Shown here: piece by piece, positions 52,675 through 61,170 of the stretch | Numbering within the stretch: position 1 is the stretch's first letter | Layout of the letters: the number at the start of each line of letters is the position of its first letter | Assembly (NCBI GenBank): GCA_964463655.1 | Contig: CAYXDG010000007.1 | Location: 1-64,000 of the forward strand | Direction of reading: 5' to 3' | Length of the DNA stretch: 64,000 bases | Origin: Halothece sp964463655 | GTDB lineage: Bacteria; Cyanobacteriota; Cyanobacteriia; Cyanobacteriales; Rubidibacteraceae | Notes under the pieces: generated by a model | What the model saw: the letters and a program-made list of their open reading frames with translations, nothing else | Databases searched by the model: none | Told to the model about the DNA's origin: nothing | Made by a program: the position numbers and the translations under genes

Positions 52675-53658
52675 TTAAGCTAGGGGTAGATTTTCCAGAG
52701 TTTTGCAGTGATAGCAAGGGTTAAGCGGACAATTCCTTATCGCTTCTCCCGATCGAGCGAGTTGCTGATCGTGTTTGTAATCGCGAAATTCCGAGTTTTT
52801 CAGTAAAGCATTTGCCATGTAACGCATGGCATAATACTGACAAGCCATAAACGGCGATCGTCCCCAGTGGTGAACCAGATAACGCAGCCAAGGACGAGGG
52901 AGAGGGCGACCCAAAATCCCATGAGCAACGGTCGGGATACCTTCGTCTTTCGCTTCTAGTTGGAGGAGATAGTCGGAATAGTGAGAACGATCGCCAGGAG
53001 AAGTCACCCGCGCCAGTCCCTGATCCAGATGATCGGACAGCTTTGCTCTTGCCCAACTGGGGTTAGTCAACTTGGGGATTCCTAGTGGTAGTAACCTCTT
53101 TTTTGCGGTTTTTTGGTGATGAGCGTTTCCCAAAGCCTCGCGCCCGAAAAGACCCACTTTTGTTTTGTAAGCAAGGCGCTGAAAGGTGCGAATATGAACA
53201 AATTCTGGTTGGGTTTCTAAGTCTAATTCTTGGGCTGCTTCCCGATACTCGGCAAAGGTTTTCAAGACCCCTGCTGTGACGGGATTGTCGGTACAAGCAC
53301 TGGTCTCGCTCACGGCGGTAAAGGTATAGTTGCCAACCCAAAGCAGATGGTTGAGCGCTAACTTTTGGGTCTCGGTGGCTTCCTGGTATAACGGCGTTCC
53401 ATAGAGCAAAGAATGTTCGGGTTTACTCCAATAACAATCAGCATTTTCTTCATACTTAAAGACCTTGCCGAGGGCTTCAAGTTTTTCGGTATTGTCCGAT
53501 TTTTTGTTATTTTCGAGTGTTTTTTGAATCAAACTTAAGTGCCGTTTGGGAGGCTTTTCAGTAGCAATTGTTGTTTTTTCTTGATTAGAAGATGTTTTGG
53601 AAAAACTGACCAAGATCACCATCTCCTTATGATTAAAAGTTAATTTAAATCTGCTCAT
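52675..53658 (-). CDS. Putative ferritin-like diiron oxygenase of the lipopeptide pathway
   Basis: A 327-residue protein between the ACP and PKS genes. Possible diiron ligands are in AVSETSACTD, the ExxH of EFVHIRTFQRLAYK, and the C-terminal histidines of LRYLVHHWGRS. Arrangement and aromatic helices resemble AurF/CmlI-type oxygenases, and comparable oxygenase genes often accompany FAAL-ACP-aminotransferase clusters. It may oxidise the acyl chain. The first about 60 residues are Lys/Ser/Thr-rich and poorly ordered; an internal Met at residue 13 is another possible start. The family is inferred from a few motifs. Confidence 0.45.
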   Translation of the reverse strand: MSRFKLTFNHKEMVILVSFSKTSSNQEKTTIATEKPPKRHLSLIQKTLENNKKSDNTEKLEALGKVFKYEENADCYWSKPEHSLLYGTPLYQEATETQKLALNHLLWVGNYTFTAVSETSACTDNPVTAGVLKTFAEYREAAQELDLETQPEFVHIRTFQRLAYKTKVGLFGREALGNAHHQKTAKKRLLPLGIPKLTNPSWARAKLSDHLDQGLARVTSPGDRSHYSDYLLQLEAKDEGIPTVAHGILGRPLPRPWLRYLVHHWGRSPFMACQYYAMRYMANALLKNSEFRDYKHDQQLARSGEAIRNCPLNPCYHCKTLENLPLA

Positions 53659-53679
53659 ACGATACCAGAAATAATTTAT

Positions 53680-53997
53680 TTAAGCAACTTCTAAAATTAG
53701 AGTTTGTAAATGTTTGGATAATTCTTGGATTGTCGGATAGTCGTAAAGTAAAGTTGGGTTGAGTTCTCGCTGCAACCAATCTTCTAAGTCTGCTGTTAAC
53801 CCGATCGCGGCTGCTGAGTCCAGTCCGTAGCGAGCAAAAGGAACAGTGATATCCACTTCTTCGCGGTCAATTTCTAACAGCTTGGCAATTTGATTAACCA
53901 TCCATTCTTGGATTTCTTCCAAGTTTGGTGGTCTGTTTTTGCCCAGGGGATTGGGTTCTGACATTTTTTTGCTCCTCATCACACGACTTTTTTTCAC
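53680..53997 (-). CDS. Acyl carrier protein
   Basis: A 105-residue free-standing ACP with the phosphopantetheine Ser in YGLDSAAAIGLTADLEDWL. The first about 25 residues are a basic/polar extension (KKSRVMRSKKMSEPNP); an internal Met at about residue 12 may be the real start. Placed directly after the fatty acyl-AMP ligase gene, it should receive the activated fatty acid and pass it to the KS. Confidence 0.92.
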   Translation of the reverse strand: MKKSRVMRSKKMSEPNPLGKNRPPNLEEIQEWMVNQIAKLLEIDREEVDITVPFARYGLDSAAAIGLTADLEDWLQRELNPTLLYDYPTIQELSKHLQTLILEVA

Positions 53998-54030
53998 CTA
54001 AGTTCATTAAACAACAATCTTGAATCTTTG

Positions 54031-55764
54031 TCAATTTTTGATCGCATTCAAGGCTTTTTCTAAAAACAACTTTCGACAGGCTCGACGCTGAATTTTACCA
54101 CTACTGGTTTTGGGAACAGTTCCAGGTTTAACTAAAACAATTTCTGGCACTTGTAGGGCATATTCAGCGGCGATCGCTTCACGGATGTTAGCGATCACTT
54201 CTTGAACATTGAGCTTGCGTAAAGCTGTTCGTTCCACTTCTTGCACGACCACCAGTTGTTCTTCCGTTTCTCCCATGATGCTAAATGCTGCTCCGCAACC
54301 AGGACGCAGAGCGCGATCGCTCCTTTCAACGGTTAACTCAATGTCTTGGGGATAGTAGTTCTGACCGCGAATGATCATTAAATCCTTGAGTCTTCCAGTC
54401 ACAAACAGTTCCCCTTCATGACAAAATCCTAAGTCTCCCGTTCTCAAATAAGGCCCCTCTCCAGTATCCGCAAGATAAGCCTCAAAAGTTTCTTGGGTTT
54501 CGGTTTCCCGTTGCCAATAACCCAAGGCGACGCTTGGACTGGAAACCCAAATTTCGCCGACGCTTTCAGGAGGTAACGCTTTCAAGGTTTGGGGATCGAC
54601 GATCACTACCCGATCGCTGCGCCAACTGTAGCCACATCCCACTAACGTTTGTCCGTCAGGAGTCGCAACCGCGCGGTTCGCTTCTAAAGCTGTGCGGTCA
54701 AAGGAGCGCATCGAGGGCGGTTCGTCGTGCTTCCCCCCCGTCACGAACAAGCTGGTTTCAGCCATCCCATAACAGGGATAAAAGGCTTCTTTGCGAAATC
54801 CCAGAGGCGCAAATTTCTCCCTAAACTGTTTTAAGGTCTCAGCGCGAATCGGTTCTGCTCCGTTAAAGGCCACTGTCCAACTGCTGAGATCAACATTGTC
54901 AAGGTCTTCGAGAGCCACTTTCCGAACGCAGAGGTCATAGGCAAAGTTGGGCCCCCCGCTTGTGGTCGCTCCATAGTTAGAAATTGCTTGCAGCCAGCGT
55001 TTCGGACGTTGGAGAAACTCCACAGGCGACATGAGGATACAGGGAATCCCTAAATATAAAGACTGCATGACATTTCCCACTAAGCCCATATCATGAAACA
55101 AAGGCAACCAACCCACAGCAATGGTTTCCGAAGAATGACCAAAGGCGACTTGCATTGATTCTTGATTGCTGATCAAATTCTGATGGCTGACCATGACTCC
55201 TTTTGGCGTTCCAGTAGAGCCAGAGGTATATTGCAAGAAAGCCACGCGATCGCCTCTGATCTCTATTTCCTGCCAATTTTGGGCTTCACTCTCCTCGATG
55301 TTGTCAACGGCTAGATAGGGCAAATGTCCTAACTTTTGATCGCCATCGAGTTTCCCTTTTAAATCTCCCATTAACGCTGCTGTAGTGAGAAAGATCGCTA
55401 CTTGAGACGTGGCAGCGATCGCTTTCACTCGCGACAGATTGCGATTGTGTCGAGGAGGGTATGCTGGAACTGCGATCACCCCTGCGTACAAGCAGCCAAA
55501 AAAGGCAATGATAAACTCTAACCCAGCAGGACAGAGAATCAAAGCCCGTTCTCCAGCCAGATTCCTCTTTTGCAGGTTAGCTGCCGTCGCCTTGGCCCGT
55601 CGAGCTAAATCGGCGTAGGTGAGGCGATCGGATTCTACCTCTCCATTTTTCAGGAAAATATAGGCAGTTGCTTGGGGTTGATCTCGCGCCCTATTTTCTA
55701 ATACTGCAATTAATGAACTAACATCATGCAGTAGTGGTGAGGAAAAGCATAGAGACTTAAGCAT
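54031..55764 (-). CDS. Fatty acyl-AMP ligase (FAAL), starter loading
   Basis: A 577-residue adenylate-forming enzyme of the FAAL type. Features: YTSGSTGTPKGVMVSH (ATP loop, about residue 180), GWLPLFHDMGLVGNV (typical of FAAL), SGGPNFAYDLCVRK, YGMAETSLFVTGG, GEIWVSSPSVALGYWQ, and the C-terminal lid RLKDLMIIRGQNYYPQDIE. It activates a free fatty acid as acyl-AMP and loads the adjacent ACP. It is the first gene of the leftward operon, so its promoter region (55765-56024) should control the biosynthetic genes. Confidence 0.95.
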   Translation of the reverse strand: MLKSLCFSSPLLHDVSSLIAVLENRARDQPQATAYIFLKNGEVESDRLTYADLARRAKATAANLQKRNLAGERALILCPAGLEFIIAFFGCLYAGVIAVPAYPPRHNRNLSRVKAIAATSQVAIFLTTAALMGDLKGKLDGDQKLGHLPYLAVDNIEESEAQNWQEIEIRGDRVAFLQYTSGSTGTPKGVMVSHQNLISNQESMQVAFGHSSETIAVGWLPLFHDMGLVGNVMQSLYLGIPCILMSPVEFLQRPKRWLQAISNYGATTSGGPNFAYDLCVRKVALEDLDNVDLSSWTVAFNGAEPIRAETLKQFREKFAPLGFRKEAFYPCYGMAETSLFVTGGKHDEPPSMRSFDRTALEANRAVATPDGQTLVGCGYSWRSDRVVIVDPQTLKALPPESVGEIWVSSPSVALGYWQRETETQETFEAYLADTGEGPYLRTGDLGFCHEGELFVTGRLKDLMIIRGQNYYPQDIELTVERSDRALRPGCGAAFSIMGETEEQLVVVQEVERTALRKLNVQEVIANIREAIAAEYALQVPEIVLVKPGTVPKTSSGKIQRRACRKLFLEKALNAIKN

Positions 55765-55849
55765 ACGTTCAAAGGGGTTTATAATTATAATCCATCTTAA
55801 AAGTTTTCTGAAGCCAAGAAGCGTGATCGAATGCTGGTCAGCCTTGACA

Positions 55850-55869
55850 ACAGTGTTTTATTTTGACTG
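55850..55869. promoter_or_regulatory. Candidate operator, copy 1
   Basis: Twenty-base sequence ACAGTGTTTTATTTTGACTG, repeated exactly at 55889. Each copy has dyad ends CAGT-N11-ACTG. The repeats start 39 bases apart, close to four helical turns, as for a regulator binding as paired dimers. Confidence 0.45.
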
Positions 55870-55888
55870 GTCTTATACTACCATAGTG

Positions 55889-55908
55889 ACAGTGTTTTAT
55901 TTTGACTG
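55889..55908. promoter_or_regulatory. Candidate operator, copy 2
   Basis: Exact second copy of the 20-base element at 55850-55869, in the same orientation, between the two divergent operons. Confidence 0.45.
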
Positions 55909-56024
55909 AAAGTATTGGTAAATGGCGAATAAGCGGTCGTTACTGCTCCTTGATCCCCACTTACTTCGTGAGGCTGGGGAATGCGTCGCTAATTTCGTTC
56001 AAACGTTTTTAAGAGTAAAGTGGT

Positions 56025-58124
56025 GTGATGCGTTATTTTGAAGAATATTACGAAGTTCATCTTGAGTCAGAAATTGCTCCTTATCGATGGGTCTTTCAAA
56101 GTGGAGAAACCATCCCCATAAAATTTGGAGTCGCCCTCTCTCGTTATCCGACAATGGGTTTAGTTTTATTAGAAACCTGCGACAGCCAAGGCTGCTGTCA
56201 ACTACTACAGATCGAAGCGATAACAGGAGAAGTGAGTGCTAATAATTACAAAGGTTTTACCTGTCATTTGCCTCCAGGGGATAACGGAATCACTTATCGC
56301 TATCGCCTTGGCTATCTAGACGAAGCGGGTAAAGAACATACCAGCAGCGAAGTTCGCACAGTTTTAATTTGTGACGAAGCCTTGGACTCGATCTCGCAAG
56401 TGAAAAACATCTTTCTGGGGATTGCTGAAGGGAAAGCCCTCTATGGGCCCAAACCGCCAACTCCCCTGACTCCCAGTCCCAAAGATTGGAACAATCGCTT
56501 ATTTTACTCCTTAATTATCGATCGCTTTGCTCAGAGCAGCGAAGAAGACCGACAAGGCTTGGGATTCGTTCCCTACGACTTAAGCTCTCCTCACGCCAGT
56601 CACGGTGGAACCCTGCAAGGCATCATCGAGAAACTGGACTATTTGCAAGCCTTGGGAATCGGTGCAATCATCATTAGTCCCGTTTATGTCAACGAAGCAA
56701 GCGGTTATCACGGTTATCATCCGACTCACCTCTTGATGGTAGAACCTCGTTTGGGAACTTTGGCAATTCTGCAAGAACTGGTCAAAAGAGCGCACGATCG
56801 CGATATTGCTGTAGTTTTAGATGTGGTGGTCAATCATTTAGCGGACAGCATCGACTGGGAAGAATACGGTGGCCCCATTGGCGGAGAATTCAAATATGTA
56901 CAAGGGGATGAAGTAGCGGTATTGCCTTTCCCGATCGAATGTCTCAATCAGGCTTTATTTCATGGGCCAGAATACACCGACATGATTAACCAACGATTGT
57001 TTGGCTTTCTCGAAGACTGGCGCACCGAAAACACTTATGTGAGAGAACTGTTAATCCGACACTTAAAATATTGGCTCGCCCAAACCGATGTTGACGGTTT
57101 TCGCTACGACTCAGCCAGGCACGTCGGAGTTGATTTTTGGCAGCCTTGCCTTGGGGAAATTCAACGCTACGCCAGCTACTTAGGCAAAACTGAATTCCTG
57201 CAAATTGCGGAACACGCTGGCAGCAAACATGAAGAATTAACCGCCTACAACGAAGCAGGATTTTCAGGTTTTCTCGATTATCCCACCCACTACACCTTAA
57301 AACACAGTTTGGGAAATGGCAACTGGCTTGGGGGATTTGCCGATTATTTCTGCGGTTTTCTCGCCCCCAACTCAATTTATGCCAACGGCTGGCGCAATAA
57401 TTTAATGTTCCTCGACAATCAAGACACCAGTCGTATTTTACATGAATTTCTCACACGCCATTCCGAGCGGGGAACGGCAACGCAGTGCCTCCATTTTGCC
57501 CTTGCTTGTGCAATTCTTGGCCCCCAACGCTCTGTCATTTACGCTGGCACGGAACAAGAATTTTCAGGCGCTTTGGGGATTCATCAGCGAGAAGATACAG
57601 GAGAATGGATCGGTCACGACTGCCATGTTCGAGAAGATTTGTTTGACAATCCCGCTTGTGTCTGGAAATTCGGCCCCATTAATCACAAAGTTTTTCAACC
57701 TTACAATCAAGAACATACTACCTTTAAACTGATTGAACAGTTAGCAGGGCTGCGTCGCCACAATGCTCTGTTATCCCGTTGCCAAAGAACCGTGTTACGC
57801 TCCTGCAATCAGGGATTGCGATGTGTTCTCCTTCACGACGATCGCGGTAGTCTTCCTCTCTTGGCAGTAATGAATCTTGGCACAAACACCCTCAACGAAA
57901 CAGACTTATCTTTCCCAAAAATGTTTGGGGAGATAGCCGGTCTTAACCTCCGAGTAGCAACAGCCGGGGGCGTTCTGGCATGGGAAAATAACCGCATGCA
58001 CGCTCAATTGCCTCCTTTTTCGTTTACGATCGCAGAAATGATCTTCGTTTCTCAATTGCTTTCTCAATCCAGCCAAACCCTTAAGGCGGATGAGACAGCA
58101 AAGGTTTATGTTATTGGAGGCTAA
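56025..58124 (+). CDS. GH13 alpha-amylase-family enzyme, cytoplasmic
   Basis: A 699-residue GH13 enzyme. The N-terminal about 150 residues look like a beta-sandwich (CBM34/48-like), without a signal peptide. The barrel shows LFYSLIIDRFAQSS, GIGAIIISPVYVNE, VVLDVVVNHLADS, then catalytic residues GFRYDSARHVG (Asp about 358), FLQIAEHAGS (Glu about 395) and FLDNQDTSRI (Asp about 466). The product could be a glucan hydrolase or transglycosylase. It is the first gene of the rightward operon of the lipopeptide cluster, 5 bases before the MFS gene. It is the second GH13 enzyme in the cluster, and the two are not close copies. Confidence 0.9.
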   Translation: MMRYFEEYYEVHLESEIAPYRWVFQSGETIPIKFGVALSRYPTMGLVLLETCDSQGCCQLLQIEAITGEVSANNYKGFTCHLPPGDNGITYRYRLGYLDEAGKEHTSSEVRTVLICDEALDSISQVKNIFLGIAEGKALYGPKPPTPLTPSPKDWNNRLFYSLIIDRFAQSSEEDRQGLGFVPYDLSSPHASHGGTLQGIIEKLDYLQALGIGAIIISPVYVNEASGYHGYHPTHLLMVEPRLGTLAILQELVKRAHDRDIAVVLDVVVNHLADSIDWEEYGGPIGGEFKYVQGDEVAVLPFPIECLNQALFHGPEYTDMINQRLFGFLEDWRTENTYVRELLIRHLKYWLAQTDVDGFRYDSARHVGVDFWQPCLGEIQRYASYLGKTEFLQIAEHAGSKHEELTAYNEAGFSGFLDYPTHYTLKHSLGNGNWLGGFADYFCGFLAPNSIYANGWRNNLMFLDNQDTSRILHEFLTRHSERGTATQCLHFALACAILGPQRSVIYAGTEQEFSGALGIHQREDTGEWIGHDCHVREDLFDNPACVWKFGPINHKVFQPYNQEHTTFKLIEQLAGLRRHNALLSRCQRTVLRSCNQGLRCVLLHDDRGSLPLLAVMNLGTNTLNETDLSFPKMFGEIAGLNLRVATAGGVLAWENNRMHAQLPPFSFTIAEMIFVSQLLSQSSQTLKADETAKVYVIGG

Positions 58125-58129
58125 AATTT

Positions 58130-59536
58130 ATGAGCTTGGATTATGCCAAGGTTTCTTGGCGATCGAGAGTTAAGAATAGTCTCAGTTTTGTCTGGCAGTT
58201 GCGAAACTTTTTACTATTCTGGCTCAGTCAATCTCTCTCTCAAATCGGCACGGCTTTAACGTCATTTGGCTTAGGGATTTGGATTTATCAACAGACCGCC
58301 GTGGTCACTCAGCTAAGTTTGGTCTTTTTCATCACCACGTTACCAGGGGTGTTGCTCACTCCCTTGATCGGGGTTTTAGTCGATCGCAGCAGTCGGCGCT
58401 GGATTATTTTTTTCAGTGACTGTTTTGCCGCCGTGCTAACTCTCCTGTTATTTTTTCTTTTATTTCAGGATCGCCTGTTAATTTGGCATACTTACCTATT
58501 TGCCTTTTTTACCTCTTTATGCGGTTGTTTTCAGATGGTCGCGAAAGGGGCAGCGATTCCCATGATGGTAGAGCGAGAGCAACTGAGACAGGTCAATGGC
58601 TTGTTACAACTCAGTAATGCAGTTAGCTCGATCGCCGCTCCTGCCCTAGCGGGTTTGATCATTGCTCGTTTAGAAATCGAAGGATTACTCGTTCTCGATT
58701 TAGTCAGTTACGCGATCGGCGCGATCGCCCTACTCTTCATTAGCATCCCTGACCCAGAAATCCCCGATCAAGACAAATCTTCCTCCCCAAAAAAGCGATC
58801 GCCGCGGGTAGAGATTCAAGAGGCGGGAAAAATTATCGTTTCCCAATGGGGGTTTATCGTCCTCATTGCAGCGATCAGTTTGCATTCGTTTATGAAGGGC
58901 TTGATTAATGTTCTGCTCAATCCCCTAATCTTGTCTTTTTCCAATACCGAAACCTTCGGGACAGTAATGTCTCTTGGTAGCACTGGGATGGTGATTGGCA
59001 GCATTTTCTTGAGCTTGTGGAGCAATCGAGAACATCCCCTTGTGTTTTTAATGGTTTGGTCTAGCTTAAGCGGTCTTGGCTTAATTTTGGCAGGACTTCA
59101 TCCTTCTGTCACCACCATCGCTGCTGGCATTTTTATCTGGTTTTTAACATTGCCTTTTATTTTTGGGACAAATCAGATAATCTGGCAGAGTTACACCCAG
59201 CCTCACTTTCAGGGACGGGTTTTATCCTTAGTCGGCTCTTTAACGGGCTTAGCCACTGCATTAGGCACTATTAGCGCCAGTCCTTTAGCCGATGGTCTTC
59301 TTGAGCCTTTAATGAGCCAGCAAAGCTGGTTAACAGATATCTTCGGCTCTATTTTCGGCATTGGGCGCGGTCGAGGTATCGGCTTATTAGTGAGTTTTGA
59401 AGGAGTGATTGTTTCTTTAATCTCGATCGCTGCTATCTTATTGGTGATTCTCTGGCCACGTTTCAGTCGCAGTTTATCTTTAGTGCCACTTGAGTTCAGA
59501 GAATCAAAAACGGAGAGTTTTGAGAGAGAGTTATGA
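58130..59536 (+). CDS. MFS efflux transporter, second copy
   Basis: A 468-residue MFS protein with about 12 membrane segments. The start region LLFWLSQSLSQIGTALTSFG and the loop PLIGVLVDRSSRRWIIFFSD are parallel to the MFS gene at 36147-37511, so the two are paralogues. The last loop, GSIFGIGRGRGIGLL, also matches the counterpart GAIIGTGPGRGIGFL. A short polar tail ends it. Co-transcribed with the preceding GH13 gene (5-base spacing). Probably exports the lipopeptide or a precursor. Confidence 0.9.
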   Translation: MSLDYAKVSWRSRVKNSLSFVWQLRNFLLFWLSQSLSQIGTALTSFGLGIWIYQQTAVVTQLSLVFFITTLPGVLLTPLIGVLVDRSSRRWIIFFSDCFAAVLTLLLFFLLFQDRLLIWHTYLFAFFTSLCGCFQMVAKGAAIPMMVEREQLRQVNGLLQLSNAVSSIAAPALAGLIIARLEIEGLLVLDLVSYAIGAIALLFISIPDPEIPDQDKSSSPKKRSPRVEIQEAGKIIVSQWGFIVLIAAISLHSFMKGLINVLLNPLILSFSNTETFGTVMSLGSTGMVIGSIFLSLWSNREHPLVFLMVWSSLSGLGLILAGLHPSVTTIAAGIFIWFLTLPFIFGTNQIIWQSYTQPHFQGRVLSLVGSLTGLATALGTISASPLADGLLEPLMSQQSWLTDIFGSIFGIGRGRGIGLLVSFEGVIVSLISIAAILLVILWPRFSRSLSLVPLEFRESKTESFEREL

Positions 59537-59612
59537 TTTCAACTCTACACTTTTAAGGATTAACTTGTTGGCTTTAATTTCACAATTCGTCTCATTATTC
59601 CCATTTTCTAAC

Positions 59613-60905
59613 ATGACTGAATCACCCATTTTTATTCTGTCCTGCAATCGTTCTGGATCGACTCTACTCCGCTACATCCTCGACACTCACCCTGATATTG
59701 CCAGTCCTGCGGAATTAAATCTCGGACAAATTTGCTCCCTGCTTTATCTAGCAAATTTAGCGACTCTTGGCAATACTAACCTCCATCAAAAATACAGTCT
59801 TTCTGTGGAAACATTCATCCTGCAAGAAATCCGAGAAACCATCGCCAAGATGATGGAAAAATACACTTGGGCTAAAGGAAAATCTCTCTGGTGTGAAAAA
59901 TCTCCTCAAAATTTGCTTTATTTGCCAACCATTAAAGCCGTTTTTCCAAATGCTAAATATATTTGTCTGTATCGTCATGGGATGGATGTTATTCATTCTT
60001 GTTTAGAAGCCAGTCGTTGGTCTTTTATGCCTGATCAACTCGATTACGTCTGTCAAAATTCTGGTAGCATTGTTGGGGCGATGGCTCAAAATTGGATTGA
60101 AAAGACTCGCACTTCTTGGCAATTTGAAGCAGAAAATTCAGAGCAATGTTTCCACATCAAATATGAAGATTGTGTGGTGAATCCTCTGGCAACACTCAAA
60201 CCCATGTTTGAGTTTCTTGGGGTAGCATGGCAACCAGAACTCATTGATCGAATTTTTACGACCCAACACGATTTAGGCGCTCAAGATATTAAATCAAGTT
60301 TTTCTAAAAAAATCAATAAAAACACGATCGGCAAAGGAACAAAAATCAGTCCTCGCTATATTCCCCAACACCATCTTGAGGCAATGAACGAGTTATTAAA
60401 TAAACTAGACTATCCCACTGTAGATTCTTCTTGGGGGACCGCAATTTGGCCTGGTGAAGGCTTATCAAAAAAGGAAAGAGACAGCGATCGCCCTCAGACC
60501 CTATCAACCGAAGAAGCGGTTAATTCCCTTCTGCGATCGTGGCGTTTGCGTCTCCCTGAATTAGCGGAACATCTCAAGGGTCGATCGGTGACTTATAGAG
60601 TAGAAGTGACGGGAGAAAATAACAGCTATTGGCTTTTAGATTTGATGGGAAAAGAACCAAACATCCTTCCCGGTGAAGAATCCAACCAGATTCAAGCCGA
60701 CTGTACTGTCACCTTTGCTAACTGTCACATTCCAGAGATTTTAGCAGGAGAGATTAATCCGATCGAAATGGTCATGGCAGGGACGCTGCAAATTGTCGGA
60801 GATGCGGAACTCGCTGAGATTTTTTGCTGGTTTATCAGCGATCGGTTACAACAAAGACAGGCTTCCTCTAGTTGGTGGTTACAAGACTATTTTGGCAACT
60901 TTTAA
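59613..60905 (+). CDS. Sulfotransferase fused to SCP2-like domain
   Basis: About 430 residues from ATG 59613. An upstream TTG (59490) overlaps the MFS gene by 47 bases and would add 41 residues with no family character, so it is less likely. The N-terminal P-loop ILSCNRSGSTLLRYILDTHP binds the 5'-phosphosulfate of PAPS; YICLYRHGMDVIHSC looks like the 3'-phosphate site. Residues about 310-425 resemble an SCP2 lipid-binding domain (ADCTVTFANCHIPEILAGEI, MAGTLQIVGDAELAEIFCW). Sulfotransferases modify hydroxyl groups; the SCP2 domain could hold a lipid tail. Candidate targets are the hydroxylated residues or acyl chain of the peptide. Last gene before the right repeat. Confidence 0.82.
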   Translation: MTESPIFILSCNRSGSTLLRYILDTHPDIASPAELNLGQICSLLYLANLATLGNTNLHQKYSLSVETFILQEIRETIAKMMEKYTWAKGKSLWCEKSPQNLLYLPTIKAVFPNAKYICLYRHGMDVIHSCLEASRWSFMPDQLDYVCQNSGSIVGAMAQNWIEKTRTSWQFEAENSEQCFHIKYEDCVVNPLATLKPMFEFLGVAWQPELIDRIFTTQHDLGAQDIKSSFSKKINKNTIGKGTKISPRYIPQHHLEAMNELLNKLDYPTVDSSWGTAIWPGEGLSKKERDSDRPQTLSTEEAVNSLLRSWRLRLPELAEHLKGRSVTYRVEVTGENNSYWLLDLMGKEPNILPGEESNQIQADCTVTFANCHIPEILAGEINPIEMVMAGTLQIVGDAELAEIFCWFISDRLQQRQASSSWWLQDYFGNF

Positions 60906-60943
60906 CAAAAATCTGAGCGATGATCCAAAGGATGATTCCAACC

Positions 60944-61037
60944 TTATATTAGGACATTTCCCGAACGGTGGGAGTGCGACCGAGACGGTCGCTAGTCTTT
61001 TTAAGAACGTCCTAACCTGATTTTGTAGCGCTATAAC
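60944..61037. repeat. 94-bp palindromic repeat, copy 2 (right edge of the lipopeptide cluster)
   Basis: Same orientation as copy 1 at 17295-17388. The hairpin here is GCGACCG-AGA-CGGTCGC (60976-60992). It begins 38 bases after the sulfotransferase stop. Confidence 0.85.
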
Positions 61038-61038
61038 G

Positions 61039-61170
61039 GTTGCCTATATTTCGTTGCCGTGGCTGAATGTCGATCGCCCCGTTGAACTCATGGTCATTGG
61101 CTTAGGCTGGCTCACCCTTACGCTCCTATTTGAGTTCTCATTTGGTTTGTGGCAAGGCAAGTCTTGGTAG
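61039..61170 (+). pseudogene. 3' remnant of a membrane-protein gene
   Basis: Frame directly abutting the repeat: VAYISLPWLNVDRPVELMVI, then GLGWLTLTLLFEFSFGLWQG and KSW, stop. This looks like the end of a small hydrophobic protein of unknown family; nothing before the repeat continues it. Probably the truncated edge of the ancestral locus. Confidence 0.45.

Larger units (their letters stand above)
55765..56024. promoter_or_regulatory. Divergent promoter region of the lipopeptide cluster
   Basis: A 260-base spacer between the leftward FAAL operon and the rightward GH13-MFS-sulfotransferase operon. TATAAT-like sequence at about 55775-55784 could be the -10 of the leftward promoter. Two perfect 20-bp direct repeats lie inside. 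A GC-rich dyad-like stretch follows towards 55980. No regulator gene is adjacent. Confidence 0.5.

Noticed and set aside
52673..52717. Fifteen extra N-terminal codons for the PKS-NRPS
   Set aside because: They overlap the preceding gene's 3' end, and KS domains usually begin at the MEAIAIIGM-type motif found at 52672.
17632..54824. Many plus-strand open frames across the NRPS/PKS genes (for example 18058-18450, 24725-25261, 36154-36837, 48067-48672)
   Set aside because: They mirror strongly supported minus-strand domains, have biased composition and no recognisable motifs.
55850..55908. Fur (iron) boxes in the divergent promoter
   Set aside because: The repeated 20-mer does not resemble the GATAAT-type Fur consensus. 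Iron control remains possible but is not shown.
59490..59612. Upstream TTG start for the sulfotransferase
   Set aside because: It overlaps the MFS gene and adds 41 residues without family similarity; the P-loop normally lies near the N-terminus, as with ATG 59613.
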